Shown: in pieces, positions 1 through 5,438 of the stretch | How positions within the stretch are numbered: the first letter of the stretch is position 1 | Layout: each line of letters begins with the position of its first letter | Assembly: GCA_040374085.1 (NCBI GenBank) | Contig: JBEIVB010000136.1 | Location: forward strand, 1-5,438 | Source of the DNA: JBEIVB01 sp040374085 | Lineage (GTDB): Bacteria; Bacteroidota; Bacteroidia; UBA4408 | Reading direction: 5' to 3' | DNA length: 5,438 nucleotides | Program-made: the position numbers and the translations under genes | The notes under the pieces: model-generated | Told to the model about the DNA's origin: nothing | Databases searched by the model: none | What the model saw: the letters and a program-made list of their open reading frames with translations, nothing else

Positions 1-410
1 AGAGGAACTACAGGCACTGCAGCGCCAAATTGTTCAGCCGCTTCAAAGCAGCGGCGCACCGTTTCGGTGCTTACCAGGGGCCGCACCCCATCGTGCACGG
101 CAACAAAGCCCTCTGTTGAAGGTATGGCCGCCAAACCCTGCTTAACGGATTGAAAGCGAGTGCTTCCTCCAGAAACAACAAGATGCGGATGATGAAATTC
201 GTAGGCATTGCACAAGGCTTTCCAAGTGCTGTGATGGTTTTCGGGCAATACCACCACCAAATTGATGTGGGCATCGAACAAAAGCAGGCGCTCCAAGGCG
301 TGCAACAAAACCGGTTTGTTCGCCAGTTGAAGAAACTGTTTGGGTGTTTCAGTCCCCATCCGGGTTCCCGAACCACCTGCTACCACCAACGCCCAGTTGG
401 AGGAGGTCAT
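1..410 (-). CDS. ispD: 2-C-methyl-D-erythritol 4-phosphate cytidylyltransferase, N-terminal part (cut by window edge)
   Basis: The enzyme transfers CMP from CTP to 2-C-methyl-D-erythritol 4-phosphate in the cytosol, the third step of the MEP route to isoprenoid precursors. I translated the minus strand from the ATG at 410-408; 136 codons are visible and the frame runs off the left edge. The family is about 220-240 residues, so roughly 60% is present. Residues 11-29 carry the nucleotide-binding loop (AGGSGTRMGTETPKQ), with Arg17 and Lys24 matching the catalytic Arg/Lys pair known in E. coli IspD. GGSTRFQSV at 81-89 and VHDGVRPLV at 105-113 are the other family blocks. The start codon shares its A with the queA stop (TAATG), and no Shine-Dalgarno is evident, so translation probably depends on ribosomes finishing queA. 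No frameshift or stop is seen. Identification is by motif reading, not by alignment. Confidence 0.94.
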   Translation of the reverse strand, partial: MTSSNWALVVAGGSGTRMGTETPKQFLQLANKPVLLHALERLLLFDAHINLVVVLPENHHSTWKALCNAYEFHHPHLVVSGGSTRFQSVKQGLAAIPSTEGFVAVHDGVRPLVSTETVRRCFEAAEQFGAAVPVVP

Positions 411-1459
411 TACAAAATGAGCATGGCGTCGCCGTAAGACAAGAAGCGATACCGTTCTTTTATTGCCTCGCGGTAGGCCTCCATAACAAATTCATATCCC
501 CCAAATGCTGCCACCATCATCAATAGGGTGGACTCCGGCATGTGGAAGTTGGTTACCATGCTGTTGGCAATGCTGAATTCGTATGGAGGGAAGATGAATT
601 TGTTGGTCCAACCTTCAAATGGCTTAAGGGTGCTCATGGTGGAGACGGAGGATTCCAACGCCCGCATGGAGGTTGTACCCACTGCACATATTTTGCGTTT
701 CTGCTCTTTGGTGGCATTCACTTCCCGCGCCGTTTTTTCGGGTATCCAGAGCTGTTCCGAATCCATCTTGTGCTTGGTCAAATCCTCCACCTCAACCGGG
801 CGAAAGGTCCCCAATCCAACGTGCAAGGTGATGCTCGAAAAGTTGATGCCTTTGAGTTCGAGACGCTTTACCAACTCACGGCTGAAATGCAATCCTGCTG
901 TAGGAGCAGCTACGGCACCTTCGTGTTCGGCAAAAATGGTTTGGAAGCGGTCTTCGTCTTCAGGGGTAACTTTCCGCTTGATGTATTTCGGCAGTGGAGT
1001 TTGTCCTAAAGATTGAACGGTAGCCTTAAAATCTTCGTAAGGCCCGTCGAATAAAAAACGCAAGGTACGTCCACGGCTGGTGGTGTTGTCTATGACTTCT
1101 GCAACTAAGCTGTCGTCGTCGCCAAAGTAGAGTTTGTTGCCGATGCGGATTTTTCTTGCAGGATCTACCAAAACGTCCCACAAACGGCTTTCGCGGTTCA
1201 GCTCCCGCAAGAGAAATACTTCGATTTTTGCTCCGGTTTTTTCCTTGTTGCCATACAAACGAGCAGGAAACACCTTGGTATCGTTGATCACCATGCGATC
1301 GCCGTCCTCAAAGTAGTCCAAGATGTCCTTAAACTCCCGATGTTCGATTTTTCCGGTTTTGCGGTGCAATACCATCAATCGTGACTCGTCGCGGTAACGC
1401 GCCGGATGTTCTGCAATAAGTTCCTTGGGAAGGTTAAATGTAAACTGGCTAAGTTTCAT
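410..1459 (-). CDS. queA: S-adenosylmethionine:tRNA ribosyltransferase-isomerase
   Basis: QueA transfers and isomerises the ribosyl part of S-adenosylmethionine onto preQ1 at the wobble position of GUN-anticodon tRNAs (Asp, Asn, His, Tyr), giving epoxyqueuosine; it is cytosolic. The 349 residues match the usual family length (E. coli about 356). Family blocks seen are the N-terminal FNLPKELIAEHPA (8-20), RMVINDTKVFPARLYG (55-70), GAVAAPTAGLHFS (181-193), LHVGLGTFRPV (212-222), CAVGTTSMRALES (258-270), MVTNFHMPESTLLM (301-314) and the C-terminal RFLSYGDAMLIL. The first block begins six residues after the ATG at 1459-1457, which supports that start. No clear ribosome-binding site is seen, which is normal in Bacteroidota. 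The TAA stop overlaps the ispD ATG by one base, so the two form an operon. The substrate preQ1 must come from genes outside this window or from uptake. Confidence 0.98.
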   Translation of the reverse strand: MKLSQFTFNLPKELIAEHPARYRDESRLMVLHRKTGKIEHREFKDILDYFEDGDRMVINDTKVFPARLYGNKEKTGAKIEVFLLRELNRESRLWDVLVDPARKIRIGNKLYFGDDDSLVAEVIDNTTSRGRTLRFLFDGPYEDFKATVQSLGQTPLPKYIKRKVTPEDEDRFQTIFAEHEGAVAAPTAGLHFSRELVKRLELKGINFSSITLHVGLGTFRPVEVEDLTKHKMDSEQLWIPEKTAREVNATKEQKRKICAVGTTSMRALESSVSTMSTLKPFEGWTNKFIFPPYEFSIANSMVTNFHMPESTLLMMVAAFGGYEFVMEAYREAIKERYRFLSYGDAMLIL

Positions 1460-1499
1460 GAGATTGGACGGGAGTTGTTACGGCAACAGGTACCTTAAA

Positions 1500-1550
1500 A
1501 AAACGGAGGGCGAAGATACACTCAATTTAGCCGTTTTCTCCGGTTCGCCC
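1500..1550 (-). repeat. Overlapping inverted repeats upstream of queA
   Basis: Two perfect 7-bp inverted repeats interleave here. GGGCGAA (1508-1514) is complementary to TTCGCCC (1544-1550), and AAAACGG (1500-1506) is complementary to CCGTTTT (1531-1537). They cannot both form in one simple hairpin, and the loop lengths (16 and 1 nt) make a compact pseudoknot unlikely, so they would be alternatives. On the minus strand the second stem is followed at once by a run of T (1503-1497). They may be an operator, an attenuator-like pair, or chance; the region is only tens of bases from the queA start. Confidence 0.3.
1511..1518 (-). promoter_or_regulatory. Possible -7 promoter element for queA-ispD
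   Basis: Read on the minus strand, these bases are TATCTTCG, one mismatch from the Bacteroidota -7 consensus TAnnTTTG. The element would start transcription near 1505, leaving a leader of about 45 nt before the queA ATG. I see no good TTTG-type -33 element at the expected distance, and the site overlaps one arm of an inverted repeat. Placement rests on consensus alone. Confidence 0.4.
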
Positions 1551-1619
1551 ATAATTTTCTTGATGCTGAACGCTGTTCCTTGAGATTCGGTTGGTTTTGA
1601 ACCGGCGAGAAACTTCCAG

Positions 1620-1651
1620 CCGAGGGCTTTCCACTCTTGGAGTGCAATCGG
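1620..1651. repeat. Small interrupted hairpin
   Basis: CACTC (1632-1636) and GAGTG (1640-1644) form a perfect 5-bp stem with a 3-nt loop. Outside it, CCGA (1620-1623) can pair with TCGG (1648-1651). It lies just upstream of the larger set of complementary segments at 1678-1826 and might be a first domain of the same transcript, or be unrelated. Confidence 0.25.
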
Positions 1652-1677
1652 ACCAACTCAATTCCAGAGATCGGGTA

Positions 1678-1826
1678 CGGAGAGTTATATACCCGTCATT
1701 TCCGAGGGACTTTAATTACCAGCCCATCGGACATTTCATGAAGGGTAAGATTATCGGCTCCGGTTGGCTTCAATTAAAGGGGAGCACAGCCCTTTGGATT
1801 CGAAATGGAGCACGGTCTTTTCTCCG
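1678..1826. ncRNA. Candidate structured RNA: long interrupted hairpin
   Basis: Complementary segments occur here in correctly nested order, so one RNA could fold into a single long interrupted hairpin of about 149 nt. From outside inwards: CGGAGA (1678-1683) with TCTCCG (1821-1826); CCGT (1693-1696) with ACGG (1812-1815); CATTTC (1697-1702) with GAAATG (1802-1807); CGAGGG (1703-1708) with CCCTTTG (1790-1796), with one G-T pair and a bulged T; CTTTAATT (1710-1717) with AATTAAAG (1772-1779), 8 perfect pairs; CCAGCC (1719-1724) with GGTTGG (1762-1767), with one G-T pair. The apical 37 nt look unpaired. The shape, a long rod with an inner asymmetric bubble, recalls 6S-type RNAs, and a 6S-Flavo class is known in this phylum, but I see no signature that proves membership. 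The strand is undetermined, and a competing local hairpin (1776-1781 with 1790-1795) exists. A relic of an inverted duplication or chance pairing are the alternatives. Confidence 0.3.
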
Positions 1827-1906
1827 CTAAGGGGAAGTATTCGAGCACACAATAGGTGAGCCATCAAAGGGCATGTATAAGGTCGTGTTTTGTCTCATGA
1901 GCAGCA

Positions 1907-1927
1907 CCTTAAAATTGCCTTTTAAGG
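1907..1927. repeat. Perfect 8-bp inverted repeat with 5-nt spacer
   Basis: CCTTAAAA (1907-1914) and TTTTAAGG (1920-1927) are exact complements around the spacer TTGCC. On neither strand does a T-run follow, so it does not look like an intrinsic terminator. It lies about 58 bp upstream of the -7 element at 1985, a position where a regulator-binding site could sit. The same strand continues into a G-run (1926-1931). Confidence 0.45.
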
Positions 1928-1984
1928 GGGGCTCTAGTCAAGAGAATTTATCCTTGATTGCCTACTGCACTTCGAGGGTTTTCG

Positions 1985-1992
1985 TAGTTTTG
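1985..1992 (+). promoter_or_regulatory. Bacteroidota-type -7 promoter element for the lipoprotein gene
   Basis: TAGTTTTG matches the Bacteroidota -7 consensus TAnnTTTG at every fixed position. Transcription would begin at about 1998, giving a leader of only about 18 nt before the TTG at 2016. The -33 element is less clear: TTG at 1958-1960 is 24 nt away, slightly longer than usual, while CTG at 1965-1967 has a 17-nt gap but an imperfect sequence. The same promoter would serve both overlapping plus-strand genes. Confidence 0.55.
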
Positions 1993-2015
1993 ACCAAACC
2001 TTTATTTTTCTTGCT

Positions 2016-3617
2016 TTGAACGTTTCTACCATCTTTTTTCGCTTTTGCATTCTACTGTCTCTGGCTTTGGTGATTCATTCTTGCCAGAAGAGGGCGTCCA
2101 GCGATTGGAGCCCCGATTTGGCCGTTCCCATGGTGAAAGGCCGATTCAGTCTAGCCAACATTTTGGTTAAGTCCAGTGCAGGGGGAAATTTCCTAACCGG
2201 TTCAGACGGGTTGATTACGTTGTATTACCGTAGAACCCTTGCCGATCTTGTTGCAGAGAGTCAATTTCCGGTGGGAAGTCAGGGCTTTTCAAAATCATAC
2301 GGTCTGGATGCCGCTTCTGTTGCAGCATTCAACTCCCTGAGCACAGGATTGGTTTTTAACATGCCCAGCATCAACCAAATTATGAATCTGAATCTGCCCA
2401 GCGGCATTGAGTTGGATTCTTTGATTTTAAAAGGGGGAACGCTTAGGGTGAACATCTCTTCCGGATTTCAACACCCAACACTTGTTACCGTAAGCCTGCC
2501 CGGTTCGGTTCAGGGCGGTGCGGCAATTTCCACCAACCTTCAACTGTCGATGCCGGGTACAGGTCCAACCCAGGGCACCAGTGTGTTAGACTTAAACGGT
2601 GCTCGTTTGAACACCCGCGCCGGAGGACAGCCCAACCGTCTTGCCGTTCGCCTCCAGGTGCAGTTCACGAAAACCATGAACCCAGTTTCGGTTAGCGATT
2701 CATTGTTGGTATCATTTGAAATACAGCAGCCTCGATTTTCCAAACTCATTGGGTTTATGGGCAACGGTGATTTTCCATTGCCTCAAGATACCCTCGAAAT
2801 ACCGGTTCTATCTCAGGCTTTGGGAGGGAACTTCCTGCTGAGCAACCCCAAGTTGGAGTTTTTATATCGAAATGGTTTTGGATTGCCCGTTTCAGCCCAA
2901 TTCCTTAGCAGCCAGGCTTATTATGCATCTCCCGGTACTCCCTCCGCATCGCTCACGGGAAGTTGGAGTGCACCCTTCAGCATAGCGGCTGCTTTGGCGG
3001 GCATTCCGGTTAACGGTGGATTTGATATCTCGAATGCCAACAGCAACATCGTGAATTTGATTCAGCAGGTTCCCAGAGGGTTTGTTTTCAATTTGAAAGC
3101 AACGCCTAATCCCGGAGTCACAACCGGTCAAAACACCATTTTGGACACCGCGCGATTCAAGCTCGATATGGGCATTCGCCTTCCTCTACAAGGGCGATTG
3201 GAGCAGTTCAGCTTCTTAGATACAGTGCCACTAACCATCATCAACCTGAGCCGTATTGAACGCATCACCTTTCGCACTACCATTGCCAATGCGCTTCCGG
3301 TAGGATGTAAGTTCCAGGCATATTTTATGAATGCTCAGTACCAAGTGCTTGATTCTTTGAATCAGAACGATACTTCTTATGTGGTTGCCCCGCCTGAGGT
3401 AAATTCTGCGGGTATTGTTGTTGGAGCACCTGCTGAAAAAACCACCGATTTCGAAATAGAGGCCGGCAGCATCGCCCGATTGAATGGGGTTAAATATCTA
3501 TTGCTGGTAGCTACTGCCACAACGTCCGGAGCCCCTTCCACAAACGTATCCTTTTTCAATTATAATTATATGGATGTTCGTTTGGGCATTCGCACAAAGC
3601 TGAAAGTTAAGATATGA
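2016..3617 (+). CDS. Predicted lipoprotein of unknown function, paired with a DUF5723-type protein
   Basis: I do not recognise a named family. The 533-residue product starts with a lipoprotein-type signal: one Arg (residue 9), a hydrophobic stretch FCILLSLALVI (10-20) and Cys23 in LVIHSC, followed by QKR. It should be exported, lipidated and anchored, probably in the outer membrane. Just after it comes WSPDLAVPM (31-39), a motif I associate with Bacteroidota envelope lipoproteins. The rest has alternating hydrophobic/polar segments typical of beta-sandwich folds, for example 134-165 and 381-404, rich in Ser, Asn, Gly and Leu, with few Lys or Glu and only one further Cys (in PVGCKF). No enzyme motif is seen. 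The start is TTG: the frame is open back to a TAG at 1935-1937, but no in-frame ATG or GTG lies upstream of the signal peptide, and the promoter at 1985-1992 favours 2016. Its stop overlaps the next gene's ATG (ATGA), implying coupled translation and perhaps a physical partnership. Confidence 0.87.
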   Translation: MNVSTIFFRFCILLSLALVIHSCQKRASSDWSPDLAVPMVKGRFSLANILVKSSAGGNFLTGSDGLITLYYRRTLADLVAESQFPVGSQGFSKSYGLDAASVAAFNSLSTGLVFNMPSINQIMNLNLPSGIELDSLILKGGTLRVNISSGFQHPTLVTVSLPGSVQGGAAISTNLQLSMPGTGPTQGTSVLDLNGARLNTRAGGQPNRLAVRLQVQFTKTMNPVSVSDSLLVSFEIQQPRFSKLIGFMGNGDFPLPQDTLEIPVLSQALGGNFLLSNPKLEFLYRNGFGLPVSAQFLSSQAYYASPGTPSASLTGSWSAPFSIAAALAGIPVNGGFDISNANSNIVNLIQQVPRGFVFNLKATPNPGVTTGQNTILDTARFKLDMGIRLPLQGRLEQFSFLDTVPLTIINLSRIERITFRTTIANALPVGCKFQAYFMNAQYQVLDSLNQNDTSYVVAPPEVNSAGIVVGAPAEKTTDFEIEAGSIARLNGVKYLLLVATATTSGAPSTNVSFFNYNYMDVRLGIRTKLKVKI

Positions 3618-5438
3618 AGGCATTTAGACTGACCCTTTTTCTGATTTTAATGGGCCTTTTTTCTCAGGCTCAGGATCAATTTATGTTATACAATTTTGTT
3701 GGGTTGCCTCAAGCTACCGAGGTAAATCTCAGCGCCATGCCCAATGATCGTTTGCACATCGGACTTCCTGTTTTGTCAACATTCCGCGGATCTATTTACA
3801 ATTCAGGCTTCACCTACAACCAGCTTTTTGTGCGCGGTGCAGACGATAGCGTTAGGTTTAATTTGGGAAGCGCGGCAAATGCCATGCAGGACAAAAATCA
3901 GTTGCTCCTCAATATGAATACCGATTGGTTTTCCTTCGGCCTTCGAACCAAGAAAAGTTACATATACGCTTCCATTTCTGAGCATGTTACCGGGCAACTT
4001 GCCTATCCCAAAGGCCTTGCATCGCTTGTTTGGAACGGCAATGCAATGAATATGGGTGCACCCCAAGAATTGGGTTTGCAGCTCAACGCTACGCATTATC
4101 GTTCCATGAATCTGTATTACGCAAGACAGATAACTCCCGATTTAACCATTGGTGTTCGGGTGCGCAGGCTCTATGGTATGGAAAACATCTCCATGGGCGA
4201 AGGCTCCGTAACTCTTAACACCGATCCCCAAACGTTTGATTTAAGGGCCTCTTCCAATATTGATTTACAAGCCAGTGGCTTGGATAAGGTGGATGTTTCT
4301 CGATCCAATTTGATGAACTACTTGTTTAGGAAGGGAAACAACGGTTGGGGATTGGATTTTGGCGCAAGTTACCGTCTCAAAGAGCGCTGGTTGTTTTCTG
4401 CTTCACTGGTTGATCTTGGCTACATTCGATGGACCGACCAAACCCATCGCTTCGCAAGCCGAAATCCTTCTGCATCCTATACATTTTCTGGACTGCCGTT
4501 GAGTCAGGTTATTGGTGATTCAACCACCATCAACAATTCATTCAATGCTACCCTTGATTCTCTGAAACAATCTTTTGGGCTGGCGGAATCACGTGGGAAT
4601 TACCGAACTACGCTTTCTCCTCAGATCTTTTTGTCTACCAGGTATCTGTTCAGTCAGTTTCATTACCTGAGTTTAACCTTGCACGGAAGAAACGACCATG
4701 GAATTACAACCGGCGCCATCGGCTTGGGTTACAACGTGCCCGTTACGTCCTCTTTGGATGTTGGCGTAAACTACAGCGTTAGCAACAGGAGTTATAATAA
4801 TATAGGAGTGGGCCTAGTTTCTCGGGGCGCAAACAATACCTTCTACATTATGACCGACAATCTTATTGGGGCCATTCGTTATGGAAATACAAAGACCCTC
4901 AATTTTCGCATAGGCTTCAACATTTATGGGGGAAAAGTATTCATCAACGATGACCGCGATGATGACTTAATTCCAGATAAAGAAGATCGATGTCCGGGCA
5001 TTGCCGGTCCAGCCGAATTGGGCGGCTGTCCGGATCGAGATGGGGATAAGATTATTGATATTGAGGACGATTGTCCGGATGAGCCGGGTTCAAAGGGGCT
5101 AAACGGCTGTCCGGATCGCGATGGGGATGGCATCATGGACAAATACGATGGCTGTCCGGATGTGGTGGGAGAGGTCGCATTTAAAGGCTGTCCGGACCGT
5201 GATCACGATGGCATTCCCGATTCTGAAGACCGCTGTCCCATTGATGCGGGTACGGAGCAGTTGAAAGGCTGTCCGGATAAGGACAAAGATGGGATAGGGG
5301 ATAGCGATGATGCCTGTCCGGATCAACCGGGACCTTCGGACAACCGGGGTTGTCCAACCGATCGGGACAACGATGGAGTTGCGGATGTGGATGATCATTG
5401 TCCGGATCAACCCGGAGATGTGGAGCGCAAAGGATGCC
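3614..5438 (+). CDS. DUF5723-like outer-membrane protein with thrombospondin type 3 repeats (cut by window edge)
   Basis: I translated this frame from the ATG at 3614; it stays open for 608 codons to the window edge. Residues 1-19 are a signal peptide (Lys2, Arg5, hydrophobic LTLFLILMGLF, cleavage likely after SQA). Residues 20 to about 444 resemble the Bacteroidota DUF5723 family: an early block LHIGLPVLSTFRGSIYNSGF, then WFSFGLRTKKSYIYASISE, YPKGLASLVWNGN and IGVRVRRLYGMENISMG. The many alternating strands ending in aromatic residues suggest an outer-membrane beta-barrel. From residue 448 six 27-residue repeats follow (DxDxDGIxD then CPD and GCPD), a calcium-binding thrombospondin type 3-like stalk. 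Homologues with such stalks often end in an OmpA-like peptidoglycan-binding domain, which would be outside the window. The gene overlaps the lipoprotein gene by 4 bp (ATGA) and has no promoter of its own that I can see. Function is unknown; an envelope-spanning structural role is an inference. Confidence 0.93.
   Translation, partial: MKAFRLTLFLILMGLFSQAQDQFMLYNFVGLPQATEVNLSAMPNDRLHIGLPVLSTFRGSIYNSGFTYNQLFVRGADDSVRFNLGSAANAMQDKNQLLLNMNTDWFSFGLRTKKSYIYASISEHVTGQLAYPKGLASLVWNGNAMNMGAPQELGLQLNATHYRSMNLYYARQITPDLTIGVRVRRLYGMENISMGEGSVTLNTDPQTFDLRASSNIDLQASGLDKVDVSRSNLMNYLFRKGNNGWGLDFGASYRLKERWLFSASLVDLGYIRWTDQTHRFASRNPSASYTFSGLPLSQVIGDSTTINNSFNATLDSLKQSFGLAESRGNYRTTLSPQIFLSTRYLFSQFHYLSLTLHGRNDHGITTGAIGLGYNVPVTSSLDVGVNYSVSNRSYNNIGVGLVSRGANNTFYIMTDNLIGAIRYGNTKTLNFRIGFNIYGGKVFINDDRDDDLIPDKEDRCPGIAGPAELGGCPDRDGDKIIDIEDDCPDEPGSKGLNGCPDRDGDGIMDKYDGCPDVVGEVAFKGCPDRDHDGIPDSEDRCPIDAGTEQLKGCPDKDKDGIGDSDDACPDQPGPSDNRGCPTDRDNDGVADVDDHCPDQPGDVERKGC
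4955..5438 (+). repeat. Tandem 81-bp coding repeats (thrombospondin type 3-like), six units, the last cut
   Basis: The units start at 4955, 5036, 5117, 5198, 5279 and about 5360. Five are exactly 27 codons, and the last continues past the edge. Each encodes a calcium-loop core (DxDxDGIxDxxD), then CPD, an eight- to nine-residue linker usually with PG, and GCPD. The two Cys in a unit are 12 residues apart (for example 460 and 472, 487 and 499) and probably form a disulfide. DNA identity is concentrated in a short core: TGTCCGGA recurs in nearly every unit, and 5023-5047 matches 5104-5128 with one mismatch. Linkers have diverged. The sixth unit starts with GCPT plus one extra Asp, breaking the 27-residue register by one. 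Low Lys/Arg and high Asp make the stalk strongly acidic. Confidence 0.94.

Larger units (their letters stand above)
1460..2015. other. Divergent intergenic region, no protein gene supported
   Basis: About 556 bp separate the divergent queA and lipoprotein genes, long for two genes that would only need a shared promoter region. I find no reading frame with recognisable protein character. What it does hold is listed separately: a possible queA promoter and overlapping inverted repeats (1500-1550), a small hairpin (1620-1651), nested complementary segments suggesting a structured RNA (1678-1826), an 8-bp perfect inverted repeat (1907-1927), and the promoter of the downstream gene (1985-1992). 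The hexamer GAGCAC occurs three times (1782-1787, 1808-1813, 1843-1848) without regular spacing. No tRNA, RNase P RNA, tmRNA or SRP RNA signature was recognised. Confidence 0.7.

Noticed and set aside
528..1016. Two long plus-strand open frames antisense to queA
   Set aside because: They lie wholly inside a well-supported queA gene, and their translations look like back-frame composition (clustered Cys, Ser, Arg) with no family motif.
1460..1560. preQ1 riboswitch in the queA leader
   Set aside because: The position would make sense for a queuosine gene, but I cannot find the compact hairpin with A-rich tail, and the interleaved stems have loop lengths that do not suit that pseudoknot.
1774..1797. 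Intrinsic terminator from AAAGGG / CCCTTT
   Set aside because: The stem has 6 bp with an 8-nt loop and no T-run follows on either strand.
1785..1815. tRNA T-arm around GGATTCGAAATGG
   Set aside because: The TTCGAA core is present, but the flanking 5-base arms are not complementary and no acceptor stem or anticodon arm can be found.
1591..1830. A 79-codon plus-strand open frame in the intergenic region
   Set aside because: It resembles no protein I know, is rich in Arg/Ser with no domain pattern, has no promoter or start context, and coincides with the complementary segments that better suit a structured RNA.
4924..5410. Minus-strand open frames with repeating Ile/Arg/Thr or Ser/Pro patterns
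   Set aside because: They are the reverse-strand reading of the tandem calcium-binding repeats; the periodicity comes from the plus-strand gene.
4990..5430. CRISPR-like array of repeated TGTCCGGAT cores
   Set aside because: The repeats are short, imperfect, in frame at 81 bp and encode a continuous protein, so they are coding repeats, not a CRISPR array.

Overview
The window looks like chromosomal DNA from a member of the Bacteroidota. The basis is the QueA and IspD sequence types, a match to the Bacteroidota -7 promoter consensus (TAnnTTTG), the lack of clear Shine-Dalgarno sequences, and a lipoprotein/DUF5723-type pair of a style I know only from that phylum. I cannot place it more finely than that.

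Left part, minus strand (1-1459): two housekeeping genes transcribed leftwards. queA (349 codons, complete) makes the epoxyqueuosine modification of tRNA. ispD (136 N-terminal codons, running off the left edge) is the cytidylyltransferase of the MEP isoprenoid pathway. The queA stop and the ispD start share one base (TAATG), so the two are very probably co-transcribed and translationally coupled, although their pathways are unrelated.

Middle (1460-2015): a divergent intergenic region of about 556 bp with no convincing protein gene. It holds a possible queA promoter overlapping inverted repeats, a nested set of complementary segments (1678-1826) that could fold into one long interrupted hairpin RNA, a perfect 8-bp inverted repeat (1907-1927), and a good Bacteroidota-type promoter element (1985-1992) just before the next gene.

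Right part, plus strand (2016-5438): two genes overlapping by four bases (ATGA). The first encodes a 533-residue predicted lipoprotein of no family I can name, probably starting at TTG. The second is open to the window edge (608 codons seen). It has a signal peptide, a DUF5723-like beta-strand-rich domain of about 420 residues, and then at least six tandem 27-residue calcium-binding thrombospondin type 3-like repeats. In related proteins such repeats often lead to a C-terminal OmpA-like peptidoglycan-binding domain, which would lie beyond the window. Together these two genes look like a cell-envelope module: a lipoprotein made with an outer-membrane barrel that has a stiff acidic stalk. This pair and the intergenic candidate RNA are the least described parts of the window.
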